From positions 1 through 9,667 of the forward strand of contig JAIXYF010000048.1 of NCBI GenBank assembly GCA_027490345.1: DNA of 9,667 nucleotides. The letters run 5' to 3'. Within the stretch, counting starts at the first letter, position 1. The number at the start of each line of letters is the position of its first letter. The notes beneath the pieces were generated by a model. The model was not told the origin of the DNA. It saw only the letters and a list, made by a program, of their open reading frames with translations, and searched no databases. Of this stretch, positions 1 to 7,881 are shown piece by piece. The translations under genes were made by a program, and so were the position numbers. The stretch is from Novosphingobium sp. (GTDB lineage: Bacteria > Pseudomonadota > Alphaproteobacteria > Sphingomonadales > Sphingomonadaceae).

Positions 1-1673
1 CGGCGCGCGCCTGGTGCATCAGGTGTTGCGTCCGGCCCAGCCACTTCGGCGTCCGGTTCGTTCGGCAGGATCTGCAGCAGGCCCTGTGCCGCCAGATCGC
101 GCCGCACATCCTGCGCCGAGGCGGGCTTGCCATAGAGATAGCCTTGCCCCTTGAACTGGCCAAAGCGGCGCAGCGCGGCCAGCACTTCAGTGCTTTCGAT
201 GCCTTCGGCCGTGATCGGCAGCGCCATGCCGCGCCCGAGCGAGGAAATCGCCTCCACGATCGAGGCGCTGTCGGGGCTGCTTGCCAGCGAGGAGACGAAG
301 CTGCGGTCGATCTTGATCCGATCAAACGGCAGCGTTCGCAGCTGCGCCAGGCTGGAATAGCCTGTCCCGAAATCATCGAGGCTGATGCGGATGCCCTGGT
401 TCTTGAGGCTGGTGATCAGCGCGCGCACCACGCCGATATTCTCGTGCAGACAGGTTTCGGTCACTTCGATTTCCAGCCGGGTCGGCGGAAAGCCTTCGGC
501 CAGCAGCAACTTGAGCAATCGCTGCGCAAACCATGGATCGCGCAGCTGGATCGGCGAGATATTGACCGAAAGCGTCAGCTGCGGATCCCACGCCTTGGCA
601 TCTTCCAGCGCTGCTGCGATCAGCGCTTCGGACAGCTGCGCAATCAGGCCGATCTCTTCTGCCACAGGGATGAACACTTCGGGGCTGACCACCCCGTGCT
701 GCGGCGAAATCCACCGTGCCAGCATCTCGTAACCCGTGATCTTGCCGGTTTCGAGATCGATCTGCTTTTCATAGTAAGGCACGAATTCGCCGCGCTGCAG
801 CCCGTCGCGAATGCCCTGCTCAAGCTCGCTGCGCTGGCGCAGTTCCTTTTCCATGCTCGGCTCGAACCACGCAGAGCAATTTCGTCCGCGCCGCTTGGCC
901 TGATACATCGCCAGGTCCGCGCGGTGGAGCAAGTCCTGCGCGACATGGGCTGCGCTGTGCACGGCGCTGCGCGAACCCAGCGCAATGCCGATCGAAGCGG
1001 TCACCTCGGCGCGCAGAGCGCCGATGTCGATTGGCGCGGCCAAAGCTTCGTTGATGCTCAGCGCCAGCTGCCCGATAGCCGCTTCGCTGCATGGCGGCAT
1101 GACCACCGCGCAGATGAATTCATCGCCGCCCAGCCGCGCCACCAGCGCGCGCGGCGGCAAGATGGCCGCCAGCCGCCGCGCGGTTTCCACCAGCACAGTA
1201 TCGCCTGCCTTATGCCCGAGCAGGTCGTTGGACCGTTTGAACTTGTCGAGATCGATCATCATCAGGGCGATGTCTTCGCCCGAATCGCCCGCGCCTTCGA
1301 CCAGCCCGGCAATCGCCGGTTCAAGGCTGCGGCGGTTGAGGCAACCGGTCAGTGCGTCGGTCAGCGCAAGTTGCTTTGCGGATTCCTCAGCCTTGCGGCG
1401 CGTCGCGATCTCTTGCTGCATCTCGGCATAGCGGCGCCAGCCGAAGATCAGCAGCGCGATATTGAGGATCAGCGCATTGCCCAGCAGCAGGTCCGGGCTG
1501 CCGGTGCCGGTGATCAAGCTGCGCACGATGCCCGTCAGCACGGCCGGTCCGGTAGCGACGAACAGGAGAATGGCCACGGCAAGGATGCCAAGCGCGACGA
1601 GATCGTGCCTGGGCGGCGGCGGCGCGTTGCCGCGCGGTGCCGTTTCGCTGCTATCGTGCCCTGCCATCGCCAT
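1..1673 (-). CDS. Membrane-anchored GGDEF-EAL cyclic-di-GMP signalling protein (partial, C-terminus off the left edge)
   Basis: Probable dual diguanylate cyclase/phosphodiesterase that makes or degrades c-di-GMP at the inner membrane. I read 557 codons from ATG 1673; ATG 1667 is an alternative start. Two hydrophobic segments (about residues 25-50 and 62-79) leave almost no periplasmic sensor. The GGDEF domain (about 100-265) has DLDKFKRSNDLLGHKAGD and an intact GGDEF at 182-186. The four residues at the usual RxxD inhibitory-site position are PPRA, so product inhibition through that site looks absent. The EAL domain (about 285-525) reads EML at 316-318 in place of EAL, but keeps the VNIS Asn, the EVTET Glu, DDFGTGYS (433-440), the KIDRSF Lys and AEGIE, so phosphodiesterase activity is plausible. 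The last 25 or so visible residues are Pro/Ala-rich. It is transcribed divergently from ffh and has no visible functional link to it. Confidence 0.93.
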   Translation of the reverse strand, partial: MAMAGHDSSETAPRGNAPPPPRHDLVALGILAVAILLFVATGPAVLTGIVRSLITGTGSPDLLLGNALILNIALLIFGWRRYAEMQQEIATRRKAEESAKQLALTDALTGCLNRRSLEPAIAGLVEGAGDSGEDIALMMIDLDKFKRSNDLLGHKAGDTVLVETARRLAAILPPRALVARLGGDEFICAVVMPPCSEAAIGQLALSINEALAAPIDIGALRAEVTASIGIALGSRSAVHSAAHVAQDLLHRADLAMYQAKRRGRNCSAWFEPSMEKELRQRSELEQGIRDGLQRGEFVPYYEKQIDLETGKITGYEMLARWISPQHGVVSPEVFIPVAEEIGLIAQLSEALIAAALEDAKAWDPQLTLSVNISPIQLRDPWFAQRLLKLLLAEGFPPTRLEIEVTETCLHENIGVVRALITSLKNQGIRISLDDFGTGYSSLAQLRTLPFDRIKIDRSFVSSLASSPDSASIVEAISSLGRGMALPITAEGIESTEVLAALRRFGQFKGQGYLYGKPASAQDVRRDLAAQGLLQILPNEPDAEVAGPDATPDAPGAR

Positions 1674-1701
1674 GAGAGGCTTGCCCGTTCCCTTTCGATA
1701 C

Positions 1702-1724
1702 GATCCGGATCATTAGCGATCCGG
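1702..1724. repeat. Short inverted repeat upstream of the GGDEF-EAL gene
   Basis: CCGGATC (1705-1711) and GATCCGG (1718-1724) form a perfect 7-bp inverted repeat around ATTAGC. The left arm is part of a 10-bp palindrome, GATCCGGATC (1702-1711). It lies 29-51 bp upstream of ATG 1673 on the minus strand, where a regulator could bind or the leader RNA could fold. No T-run follows, so it is not an obvious terminator. Function is inferred only. Confidence 0.4.
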
Positions 1725-1950
1725 GCTGAAGTTTTGGTTAAGGTTGCCTTCCCGCTCTGGGCGTTGCTGCCAGCCCGGGGGAGAAGGCTTGCACTGGCGC
1801 GGCTTTTGGCGTAAGCGCGCCGCGAAGGCAGGCTGGTGTTTCAGCTTGCCGGATTGGTTTATCCCGGTTCCCGTGGATACGTCATACGCTGGTTGGCGAG
1901 GTTTCGCCCACCGGCGTTTTTGTCGTTTTGCATGGTTTCTTCCGGGAAAT

Positions 1951-1955
1951 GGGAG
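1951..1955 (+). promoter_or_regulatory. Shine-Dalgarno site setting the ffh GTG start
   Basis: GGGAG lies 9 nt before GTG 1965. It supports the GTG start (protein beginning FDSLSDRLGG after the initiator) over the in-frame ATG at 1836, which would add 43 residues that do not look like Ffh. Confidence 0.7.
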
Positions 1956-1964
1956 CGCTGCTGC

Positions 1965-3443
1965 GTGTTCGATAGTCTGTCAGACCGGCTTGGGGGCGTG
2001 TTCGATCGCCTGCGCGGCCGCGGCGCGCTGCGTGAAGAAGATGTGGCGGCTGCCATGCGCGAAGTGCGCATCGCGCTGCTCGAAGCCGATGTCGCGCTGC
2101 CGGTTGTGCGCCGTTTCATCGACAAGGTGACCGAAGCGGCCACCGGCCAGCAAGTCGTCAAGATCGTCAACGACGCGCTGGTCGAGATGCTCGGTTCTGA
2201 AACCGCCGATCTCGATCTGGCCGCCGCGCCGCCTGTTGTCATCATGATGGTCGGCCTGCAAGGCTCGGGCAAGACGACGACGACCGCCAAGATCGGCAAG
2301 CTGCTGAAAGAAAAGCAGGGCAAGAAAGTCCTGATGGCCTCGCTCGACGTCAATCGTCCGGCGGCGCAGGAGCAGCTGGCCGTGCTGGGCGAGCAGGCAG
2401 GCGTCGCCACGCTGCCGATCATCGCCGGTCAATCGCCGGTCGAGATTGCCCGCCGCGCGCTCCATGCTGCAAAGCTGCAGGCGGTTGACGTGCTGATGCT
2501 CGATACCGCGGGCCGCCTCCACGTCGATCAGGCCTTGATGGACGAGATGAAGGCGGTCGCCGAAGTCTCCACTCCGCGCGAAACGCTGCTGGTGGTCGAT
2601 TCGCTGACCGGTCAGGATGCGGTCAACGTTGCGCAGAACTTTGCCGGAGAGGTCGATCTCACCGGTGTTGTTCTCACCCGCATGGACGGCGATGCGCGCG
2701 GCGGCGCGGCGCTTTCGATGCGCGCTGTCACCGGCAAGCCGATCAAGTTTGCCGCCACCGGCGAAAAGCTCGATGCGATCGAGGCGTTCCATCCCGAGCG
2801 TGTCGCCGGGCGCATCCTCGGCATGGGCGATATCGTCTCCATCGTCGAGAAGGCCGCCGCCACGGTCAAGGCGGACGAGGCCGAGAAGCTTGCGCAGCGC
2901 ATGGCCAAGGGCCAGTTCGACATGAACGACTTGCGCACGCAGCTGCAGCAGATGCAGCGCATGGGCGGGCTGGGCGTGCTGGCGGGCATGATGCCGGGCA
3001 TGAAGAAGGCCAAGCAGGCCATGGCCAATTCGGGCATGGACGACAAAGTGCTGCTTCATCTGGAGGCGATCATCGGTTCGATGACACCCAAGGAGCGCGA
3101 GCGCCCCGAACTGCTGAACGCCAAGCGCAAGATCCGCATCGCCAAGGGCTCGGGCACGCAAGTGCAAGACGTCAACAAGCTGATCAAGATGCATCAGGAA
3201 ATGGCGAAAGCCATGAAGCAGATCCGCAAGATGGGTGGGCTCAAGGGCCTGGCCGCGATGTTTGGAGCAGGTGGCGGAATGGGCGGCGGCGATGCCGGTG
3301 CGGGCGCACCGGGCGGCGGTCCGCTTCCCGGCGGCGGCATGGGCGCAGGGATGGGCGGGATGCCCGGTCTTCCCGGCGGCTTGCCCGGCCTTGGCGGCGG
3401 CAACATGCCCGCCAACCTTGGCGATCTGCTGCGGAAAAAATGA
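1965..3443 (+). CDS. ffh: Signal recognition particle GTPase Ffh (SRP54)
   Basis: Binds 4.5S RNA and signal sequences of nascent inner-membrane proteins, and delivers ribosomes to FtsY. The 492-residue protein has an N domain (about 1-85); a G domain with GLQGSGKT (97-104), DVNRPAAQEQL, DTAGR (180-184) and TRMD (238-241); and a Met-rich M domain containing GMMPGMKKAKQAM and the RNA-binding segment with KRKIRIAKGSG. The last 70 or so residues are an unusual Gly/Met/Pro-rich tail ending NLGDLLRKK, longer than in E. coli Ffh. The start is GTG 1965, supported by GGGAG upstream and by the family N-terminus MFDSLSDRL. It is the first gene of the plus-strand block and is followed after 42 bp by rpsP, as is common in proteobacteria. 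All GTPase motifs are intact. Confidence 0.98.
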   Translation: MFDSLSDRLGGVFDRLRGRGALREEDVAAAMREVRIALLEADVALPVVRRFIDKVTEAATGQQVVKIVNDALVEMLGSETADLDLAAAPPVVIMMVGLQGSGKTTTTAKIGKLLKEKQGKKVLMASLDVNRPAAQEQLAVLGEQAGVATLPIIAGQSPVEIARRALHAAKLQAVDVLMLDTAGRLHVDQALMDEMKAVAEVSTPRETLLVVDSLTGQDAVNVAQNFAGEVDLTGVVLTRMDGDARGGAALSMRAVTGKPIKFAATGEKLDAIEAFHPERVAGRILGMGDIVSIVEKAAATVKADEAEKLAQRMAKGQFDMNDLRTQLQQMQRMGGLGVLAGMMPGMKKAKQAMANSGMDDKVLLHLEAIIGSMTPKERERPELLNAKRKIRIAKGSGTQVQDVNKLIKMHQEMAKAMKQIRKMGGLKGLAAMFGAGGGMGGGDAGAGAPGGGPLPGGGMGAGMGGMPGLPGGLPGLGGGNMPANLGDLLRKK

Positions 3444-3485
3444 TTTCAGGTTTCAGTTTCAAGTTCAGTCGGAAAGGTTTGATAC

Positions 3486-3950
3486 ATGTCGGTTTCCCTT
3501 CGTCTCTCGCGCGGTGGCTCCAAGAAGCGCCCTTATTACAAGGTCGTTGTGGCCAACAGCCGCTCGCCGCGCGATGGCGCCTATCTCGAGCAGGTCGGCA
3601 CCTACCACCCGCTGCTGGCCAAGGATGACGAGAACCGCGTCCGCCTCGTCGAAGACCGCGTGCGCTACTGGCTCGGCGTCGGCGCGCAGCCGACCGACCG
3701 CGTTGCCCGCATGCTCGACAAGGCTGGCATCAAGGAACGCGCCGCCACCGTGAACCCCGCCAAGGGCGAACCCGGCAAGAAGGCCAAGGAACGCGCTGAA
3801 GACCGCGCCAAGAAGATTGCTGAGGCCGAAGAAGCCAAGCGTGAAGCTGAAGAAGCGGCTGCTGCTGCCGCCGCTGCGCCTGCTGCTGAAGAAGCCGCCG
3901 CTGAAGAGGCTCCCGCCGAGGAAGCCGCTGCCGAGCAGGCCGAAGGCTAA
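3486..3950 (+). CDS. rpsP: 30S ribosomal protein bS16
   Basis: Small-subunit protein that binds 16S rRNA and promotes 30S assembly. The 154-residue product begins with the family signature SLRLSRGGSKKRPYYKVVVA, followed by DGAYLEQVGTYHPLL and VRYWLGVGAQPTD. The conserved core ends near residue 82. After it comes a long charged tail, first Lys/Glu-rich then Ala/Glu-rich, with alanine runs from about residue 122 to the end; the core family is about 80 residues. Extended bS16 tails are, to my knowledge, common in alphaproteobacteria, so this is a lineage trait rather than a fusion. AAAGG lies 8 nt before ATG 3486. It sits between ffh and rimM, the usual order. Confidence 0.98.
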   Translation: MSVSLRLSRGGSKKRPYYKVVVANSRSPRDGAYLEQVGTYHPLLAKDDENRVRLVEDRVRYWLGVGAQPTDRVARMLDKAGIKERAATVNPAKGEPGKKAKERAEDRAKKIAEAEEAKREAEEAAAAAAAAPAAEEAAAEEAPAEEAAAEQAEG

Positions 3951-3956
3951 GCTTCG

Positions 3957-4460
3957 ATGCTCGATCGCCCCGTCACGCTTGCCGCGATCAGCGGTGCGCA
4001 TGGCGTGGGCGGTGAAGTGCGCCTGAAGCTGTTTGGCGAAGGGGTGGAGAGCCTGCGGCCCCACCGCGCCTTCAATGGCGGCACGCTCACGCTGCAAAAG
4101 CTGCGCGATGATGGCAAGGGCGGCGCTATTGCCCGCTTTGCCGAAGTGCCCGATCGCACCGCGGCGGAAAAGCTGCGTGGCACCGCGCTCACCGTGCCGC
4201 GCGCCAGCCTGCCGCCGCTGGCGCAAGGTGAATACTACCACGTCGATCTGATCGGTCTGCCTGCGGTTTCGGCCGAAGGCGAAGCGCTGGGCACTTGCAT
4301 CGCGGTTGAAAACTTCGGCGCAGGCGATGTGCTCGAAATCGAGCGGCCCGCCGCCGATGGCAAGCCCGGCAAGCGCTTCATGGTGCCAATGCGCCCGGAA
4401 GCGGTGCCCGAATGGAGCGATGACCGGCTGGTGATCGCAGCCGCCTACGCGGCGGATTGA
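3957..4460 (+). CDS. rimM: Ribosome maturation factor RimM
   Basis: Assembly factor for the 30S head region; it binds ribosomal protein uS19. The 167-residue protein has the N-terminal RimM barrel with the family start VTLAAISGAHGVGGEVRLKL (residues 6-25), and a PRC-barrel C-terminal half beginning YYHVDLIGLPA and running through GAGDVLEIE, FMVPM and AVPEW. Length is typical. The start at ATG 3957 lies 6 nt after the rpsP stop with GAAGG upstream, so the two are co-transcribed. In most proteobacteria the next gene is trmD; here trmD starts only 4.4 kb downstream. Confidence 0.96.
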   Translation: MLDRPVTLAAISGAHGVGGEVRLKLFGEGVESLRPHRAFNGGTLTLQKLRDDGKGGAIARFAEVPDRTAAEKLRGTALTVPRASLPPLAQGEYYHVDLIGLPAVSAEGEALGTCIAVENFGAGDVLEIERPAADGKPGKRFMVPMRPEAVPEWSDDRLVIAAAYAAD

Positions 4461-4506
4461 GCCTGGTCATGATCCGGTAACGGTCTGGGCCTATGATCGC
4501 GCATGG

Positions 4507-5078
4507 ATGAACGCGCCTTTCGCTTCGTCGATCTCGCCAGCAGCATGCGCGCTGTGGCAGGCGCTGTCGGCCTATGAAGTCGGCCCTGCCGATGCTGACC
4601 TTTCCTTCACCGCGCGTCTGGCCCGCGAAAACGGCTGGAGCCATGCGCATGCGCTGCGCGTGTTCGACGAATATCGCCGCTTTCTCTTCCTCGCGGTGAC
4701 GGCAGACCATCCGGTCACGCCCTCGGATGCGGTCGATCAGGTCTGGCATCTTCACCTGACGTATACGCGCGATTATTGGGAGCGGCTCTGCCCCGAGGTT
4801 CTGGGCAGGCCCTTGCACCACGGCCCCACCCACGGCGGCAGCGCGGAAAGCGCGCGCTTCTTCGAGCAATATGCCCTGACGCTGCGCAGCTATGAGGCCG
4901 CCTTCGGCCCGGCCCCCGCCGCGATCTGGCCCGATGCACGCCAGCGGCTGCTGATCGACCCGGCCGCGCGCCGGGTCCACCCGCGCGATGTGATCCTGCT
5001 GCCGCGCCGGGGGCTTGGCTCGGCGCTGTTGATGCTGCTGCTGCTTATGTGTGTTGCCCTCGTGGTGTGGAGGCTGCT

Positions 5079-5082
<4 letters not shown>
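4507..5082 (+). CDS. GRDP/DUF1399-like protein with C-terminal membrane anchor
   Basis: Function unknown. The 191-residue protein has a soluble helical region with the motif DAVDQVWHLHLTYTRDYW (residues 74-91), then LHHGPTHGG (103-111). These resemble the VDxVWHLHxLxTxxY signature of the glycine-rich-domain-protein-like (DUF1399) family; the cluster of conserved histidines could bind metal, though that is a guess. Residues 169-191 form one strongly hydrophobic helix ending WRLL, consistent with a tail anchor or a single membrane span with a cytoplasmic N-terminus. No good Shine-Dalgarno precedes ATG 4507. The stop overlaps the next start as GTGA, so the pair is translationally coupled and the products probably work together at the membrane. 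Confidence 0.8.
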
Positions 5083-5978
<896 letters not shown>

Positions 5979-6026
5979 AAACCGCTTGCCGCCGGGCGCC
6001 TGCTTGCGGCACCCTGCGGCGCGGGC

Positions 6027-6034
6027 AGGAGGAG
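6027..6034 (+). promoter_or_regulatory. Strong Shine-Dalgarno for the serine hydrolase
   Basis: AGGAGGAG ends 6 nt before ATG 6041. It decides the start in favour of this ATG, which opens directly into a signal peptide, over the in-frame ATG at 5942 inside the upstream gene. Confidence 0.85.
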
Positions 6035-6040
6035 ATAGGC

Positions 6041-7582
6041 ATGCGGCGCTGGATCGGTTTTTTAGCATGTCTGGCTGTGCCGCTCCCGGCCCAAGCCCAA
6101 GCCCAAGCCCAGATCTTGGCCCAGACCCAGACCCAGACCCAGACCGCACCGGACATCGCCGCGCTCGATCCTGATATGGACCGCATTATCAGCGGGTGGA
6201 TTGCCGAAAACCACATCCCCGGCATGGTCTTCGGTATCGTCAAGGATGGCCGCCTTGTCTATGTGAAGGGCAAGGGCGTGCAAGAGCTTGGGGCGAAGCG
6301 CCCGGTGACGCCGGACACCCTCTTTCGCATCGCCTCGATGACCAAGGCCTTCACTGCCATGGCGATCCTGAAGCTGCGCGACGAGGGCCGCCTTGCGCTG
6401 GATGATCCGGCGGACCGCCACGTGCCAGAACTGCGCGGCTGGACCTATCCCACCAGCGATTCTGCGCGCATCACGATCCGCGATCTGCTGACGCACAGTG
6501 CTGGGTTCGTGACGGACGATCCATGGGGTGATCGCCAGCAAGTCCTCTCGCAAAGCGCTTTCACCGCGCTGCTGCGCACCGGCGTTCCCTTCACCCGCGC
6601 GCCGGAGATGCGCCACGAGTATTCCAACCTTGGCTATGCGCTGCTTGGCCGGATCATCGCCAATGTGACCAAGGCCCCCTACCGCACGTTTGTGGAGCAG
6701 CGCCTGCTGGCGCCGCTGGGCATGAGCGCCAGCGGCTTTGATGTCCTTGCTCATCCCAACGAAAAGCGCGCGATCGGCTATCGCTGGGAAAACGAGGCCT
6801 GGGCCGAAGAACCCACGATGAAGGACGGCGCGTTCAACGCGATGGGCGGCCTTGAAGTGAGCGCGACTGACTATGCGAAATGGCTGGCCTTTGTCGTTTC
6901 GGCCTGGCCGCCGCGCGATGGGGCGGATGCGGGGCCGGTCAAGCGCGCCACCGTCCGCCAGATCGCGCGGGGGGCCAATCATGCCGCGCTGTTTCACCGC
7001 TATGCCACAGGTGGTGACAAGCAATGCCCCGGCGCAAGCGCTTATGGCATGGGCTGGCGCGTCATCACTGATTGCGATTATGGCACAGTGCTGGCGCATA
7101 GCGGCGGCTATCCGGGCTATGGCAGCCACGCGATGGTCCTCCCCGAATATGGCGCGGCGCTGTTCGCGCTGACCAACCGCACCTATTCCGGGCCAAGCCA
7201 GGCTGTGTGGGACATCGCCGCGCTGCTCACCGGCAAGGGCGTGCTGGTGAAGCGCATGGAACCGGTCTCGGCAGAACTCGCGAGCTTTTACAGCGCCGCG
7301 CAAACTGTGTGGGCCGCAGGCACGGTGGAAGCGCTGCAAGGCCGGGTCGCGATGAACTTCCCGATGGACCGCACCGCCGCCAATTGGGCCAAGGTGCTGG
7401 CGGAGACCAAGGCCAAGTCCGGCACCTGCGATATGGCCGCGCCGATTTCGGCCGAGGGCGCGATGAGCGGCACTTTCACGTGGAAATGCGAGAAGGGGAG
7501 CATCGAAGGCACCGTCCTGCTGGCGCCGACCAAGCCGATCACGCTGCAATCGCTGGGGTTTGCGTTTGAGGGGAAGGATTGA
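6041..7582 (+). CDS. Exported SxxK serine hydrolase (class C beta-lactamase / esterase / D-peptidase family)
   Basis: Serine hydrolase of the beta-lactamase-related fold (Pfam Beta-lactamase); substrate not predictable. The 513-residue precursor starts with MRRWIGFLACLAVPLPAQA, a Sec signal peptide probably cut near AQA. A low-complexity Gln-rich linker (about residues 20-36) comes from a hexanucleotide array. The catalytic motifs are all present: S99-M-T-K102, Y194-S-N196 and H353-S-G-G356. A C-terminal extension of about 130 residues, with two cysteines in a beta-rich stretch, resembles the accessory domain of family esterases and peptidases rather than a compact AmpC enzyme, so antibiotic resistance should not be assumed. 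AGGAGGAG precedes ATG 6041. It stands 62 bp after the TIGR04222-like gene and may share its transcript. Confidence 0.9.
   Translation: MRRWIGFLACLAVPLPAQAQAQAQILAQTQTQTQTAPDIAALDPDMDRIISGWIAENHIPGMVFGIVKDGRLVYVKGKGVQELGAKRPVTPDTLFRIASMTKAFTAMAILKLRDEGRLALDDPADRHVPELRGWTYPTSDSARITIRDLLTHSAGFVTDDPWGDRQQVLSQSAFTALLRTGVPFTRAPEMRHEYSNLGYALLGRIIANVTKAPYRTFVEQRLLAPLGMSASGFDVLAHPNEKRAIGYRWENEAWAEEPTMKDGAFNAMGGLEVSATDYAKWLAFVVSAWPPRDGADAGPVKRATVRQIARGANHAALFHRYATGGDKQCPGASAYGMGWRVITDCDYGTVLAHSGGYPGYGSHAMVLPEYGAALFALTNRTYSGPSQAVWDIAALLTGKGVLVKRMEPVSAELASFYSAAQTVWAAGTVEALQGRVAMNFPMDRTAANWAKVLAETKAKSGTCDMAAPISAEGAMSGTFTWKCEKGSIEGTVLLAPTKPITLQSLGFAFEGKD
6089..6142 (+). repeat. Degenerate hexanucleotide array (GCCCAA/ACCCAG) in the signal-peptide junction
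   Basis: Nine hexamers in register: GCCCAA three times, GCCCAG, one diverged unit ATCTTG, GCCCAG, then ACCCAG three times. They encode alternating Ala-Gln and Thr-Gln just around and after the predicted signal-peptidase site. The CCC tracts put runs of GGG on the minus strand, giving G-quadruplex potential there. Confidence 0.93.
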
Positions 7583-7607
7583 TCCTTGCTGGCAGTTCGT
7601 ATATACA
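7579..7607 (+). promoter_or_regulatory. Candidate sigma-70 promoter of the toxin-antitoxin operon
   Basis: TTGATC (7579-7584) and TATACA (7602-7607) are 17 bp apart, each matching 4 of 6 consensus bases. The -10 box overlaps the left GTATATAC operator half, and transcription would start near 7613, inside the right half. That is the geometry expected for repression by the antitoxin complex. The assignment is by eye. Confidence 0.45.
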
Positions 7608-7620
7608 TGACGTATATACG
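7598..7620. promoter_or_regulatory. Tandem palindromic operator of the toxin-antitoxin operon
   Basis: Two copies of CGTATATAC occur at 7598-7606 and 7611-7619, separated by ATGA. The core GTATATAC is itself a perfect palindrome, so the pair reads as both a direct and an inverted repeat with centres 13 bp apart. It ends where the GGAG ribosome site (7620-7623) of the first operon gene begins. An AbrB-fold VapB is the likely binder. Confidence 0.7.
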
Positions 7621-7629
7621 GAGTCTCCC

Positions 7630-7881
7630 ATGAGCTATTGCAGATGGAGTGATGGCCACCTTTACGCCTATCGCGGCGCAGATGGCTATCATGTGCATGT
7701 CACCGGCCCGGCCTTGGTCGAAGGCCGGGTGCAGGATCGCTACGTCGAACCCTCGGCGCAGGCCTTGCTTGCGCGCGTGCTCTGGCTGGGCGAGAAGGGC
7801 TGCCACTATCCGTGGGATGCCCTGCGCTGGCTGAAAGAGGACGTGGTCGCGGAACTCGATGAGCGGGAGAAGGTACGGTGA
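7630..7881 (+). CDS. Small MSYCRWS-type protein, first gene of a three-gene vapBC operon
   Basis: Function unknown. The 83-residue protein starts MSYCRWSDGHLYAYRGADGY, an N-terminus I recall from small hypothetical proteins of phages and actinobacteria; I cannot confirm homology without a search. The first 30 residues look like short beta strands with aromatic and His residues (YHVHVTG). The second half is helical and acidic-to-basic (WDALRWLKEDVVAELDEREK). There is no signal peptide or membrane segment. ATG 7630 is preceded by GGAG with a 6-nt gap, directly after the palindromic operator. The stop overlaps the vapB start as GTGA. Its place between operator and antitoxin implies autoregulated co-expression with VapBC, possibly as an accessory or third component. 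Confidence 0.75.
   Translation: MSYCRWSDGHLYAYRGADGYHVHVTGPALVEGRVQDRYVEPSAQALLARVLWLGEKGCHYPWDALRWLKEDVVAELDEREKVR

Larger units (their letters stand above)
1674..1964. promoter_or_regulatory. Divergent intergenic region between the GGDEF-EAL gene and ffh
   Basis: This 291-bp gap must carry both divergent promoters. I see no strong sigma-70 pair by eye; TTGGTT at 1854-1859 followed by GATACG near 1876 is a weak candidate for ffh. The only clear structure is the inverted repeat at 1705-1724. The ffh frame stays open upstream of its start, but that stretch does not resemble Ffh. Confidence 0.5.

Noticed and set aside
144..1814. 556-codon open frame on the plus strand at the left end
   Set aside because: It is antisense to the GGDEF-EAL gene, whose minus-strand translation carries all family motifs. 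The plus-strand product is Arg/Gln-rich with no recognisable domain, as expected for a GC-rich shadow frame.
1836..1964. Upstream extension of ffh from ATG 1836 (43 extra residues)
   Set aside because: The added residues do not resemble Ffh, the family N-terminus begins exactly at GTG 1965, and a GGGAG ribosome site fits that GTG.
1980..3194. 404-codon minus-strand frame across ffh
   Set aside because: His/Arg/Leu-rich shadow of the ffh coding strand; no motifs.
5987..6011. Stem TGCCGC / GCGGCA between the TIGR04222-like gene and the serine hydrolase as a terminator
   Set aside because: Only 6 bp with a 13-nt loop and no T-run; expected by chance in GC-rich DNA.
6041..6075. Lipobox (FLAC) suggesting the serine hydrolase is a lipoprotein
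   Set aside because: The Cys is at residue 10, too early, and position -3 is Phe rather than Leu/Val/Ile. An ordinary signal-peptidase I site after AQA fits better.
6062..7549. 495-codon minus-strand frame across the serine hydrolase
   Set aside because: Antisense shadow. The plus strand has SxxK, YSN and HSG motifs in correct order plus a strong ribosome site and signal peptide.
6041..7582. Calling the serine hydrolase a beta-lactamase resistance gene
   Set aside because: The SxxK/YSN/HSG set is shared by esterases, D-aminopeptidases and other family members, and the long C-terminal extension is not AmpC-like.
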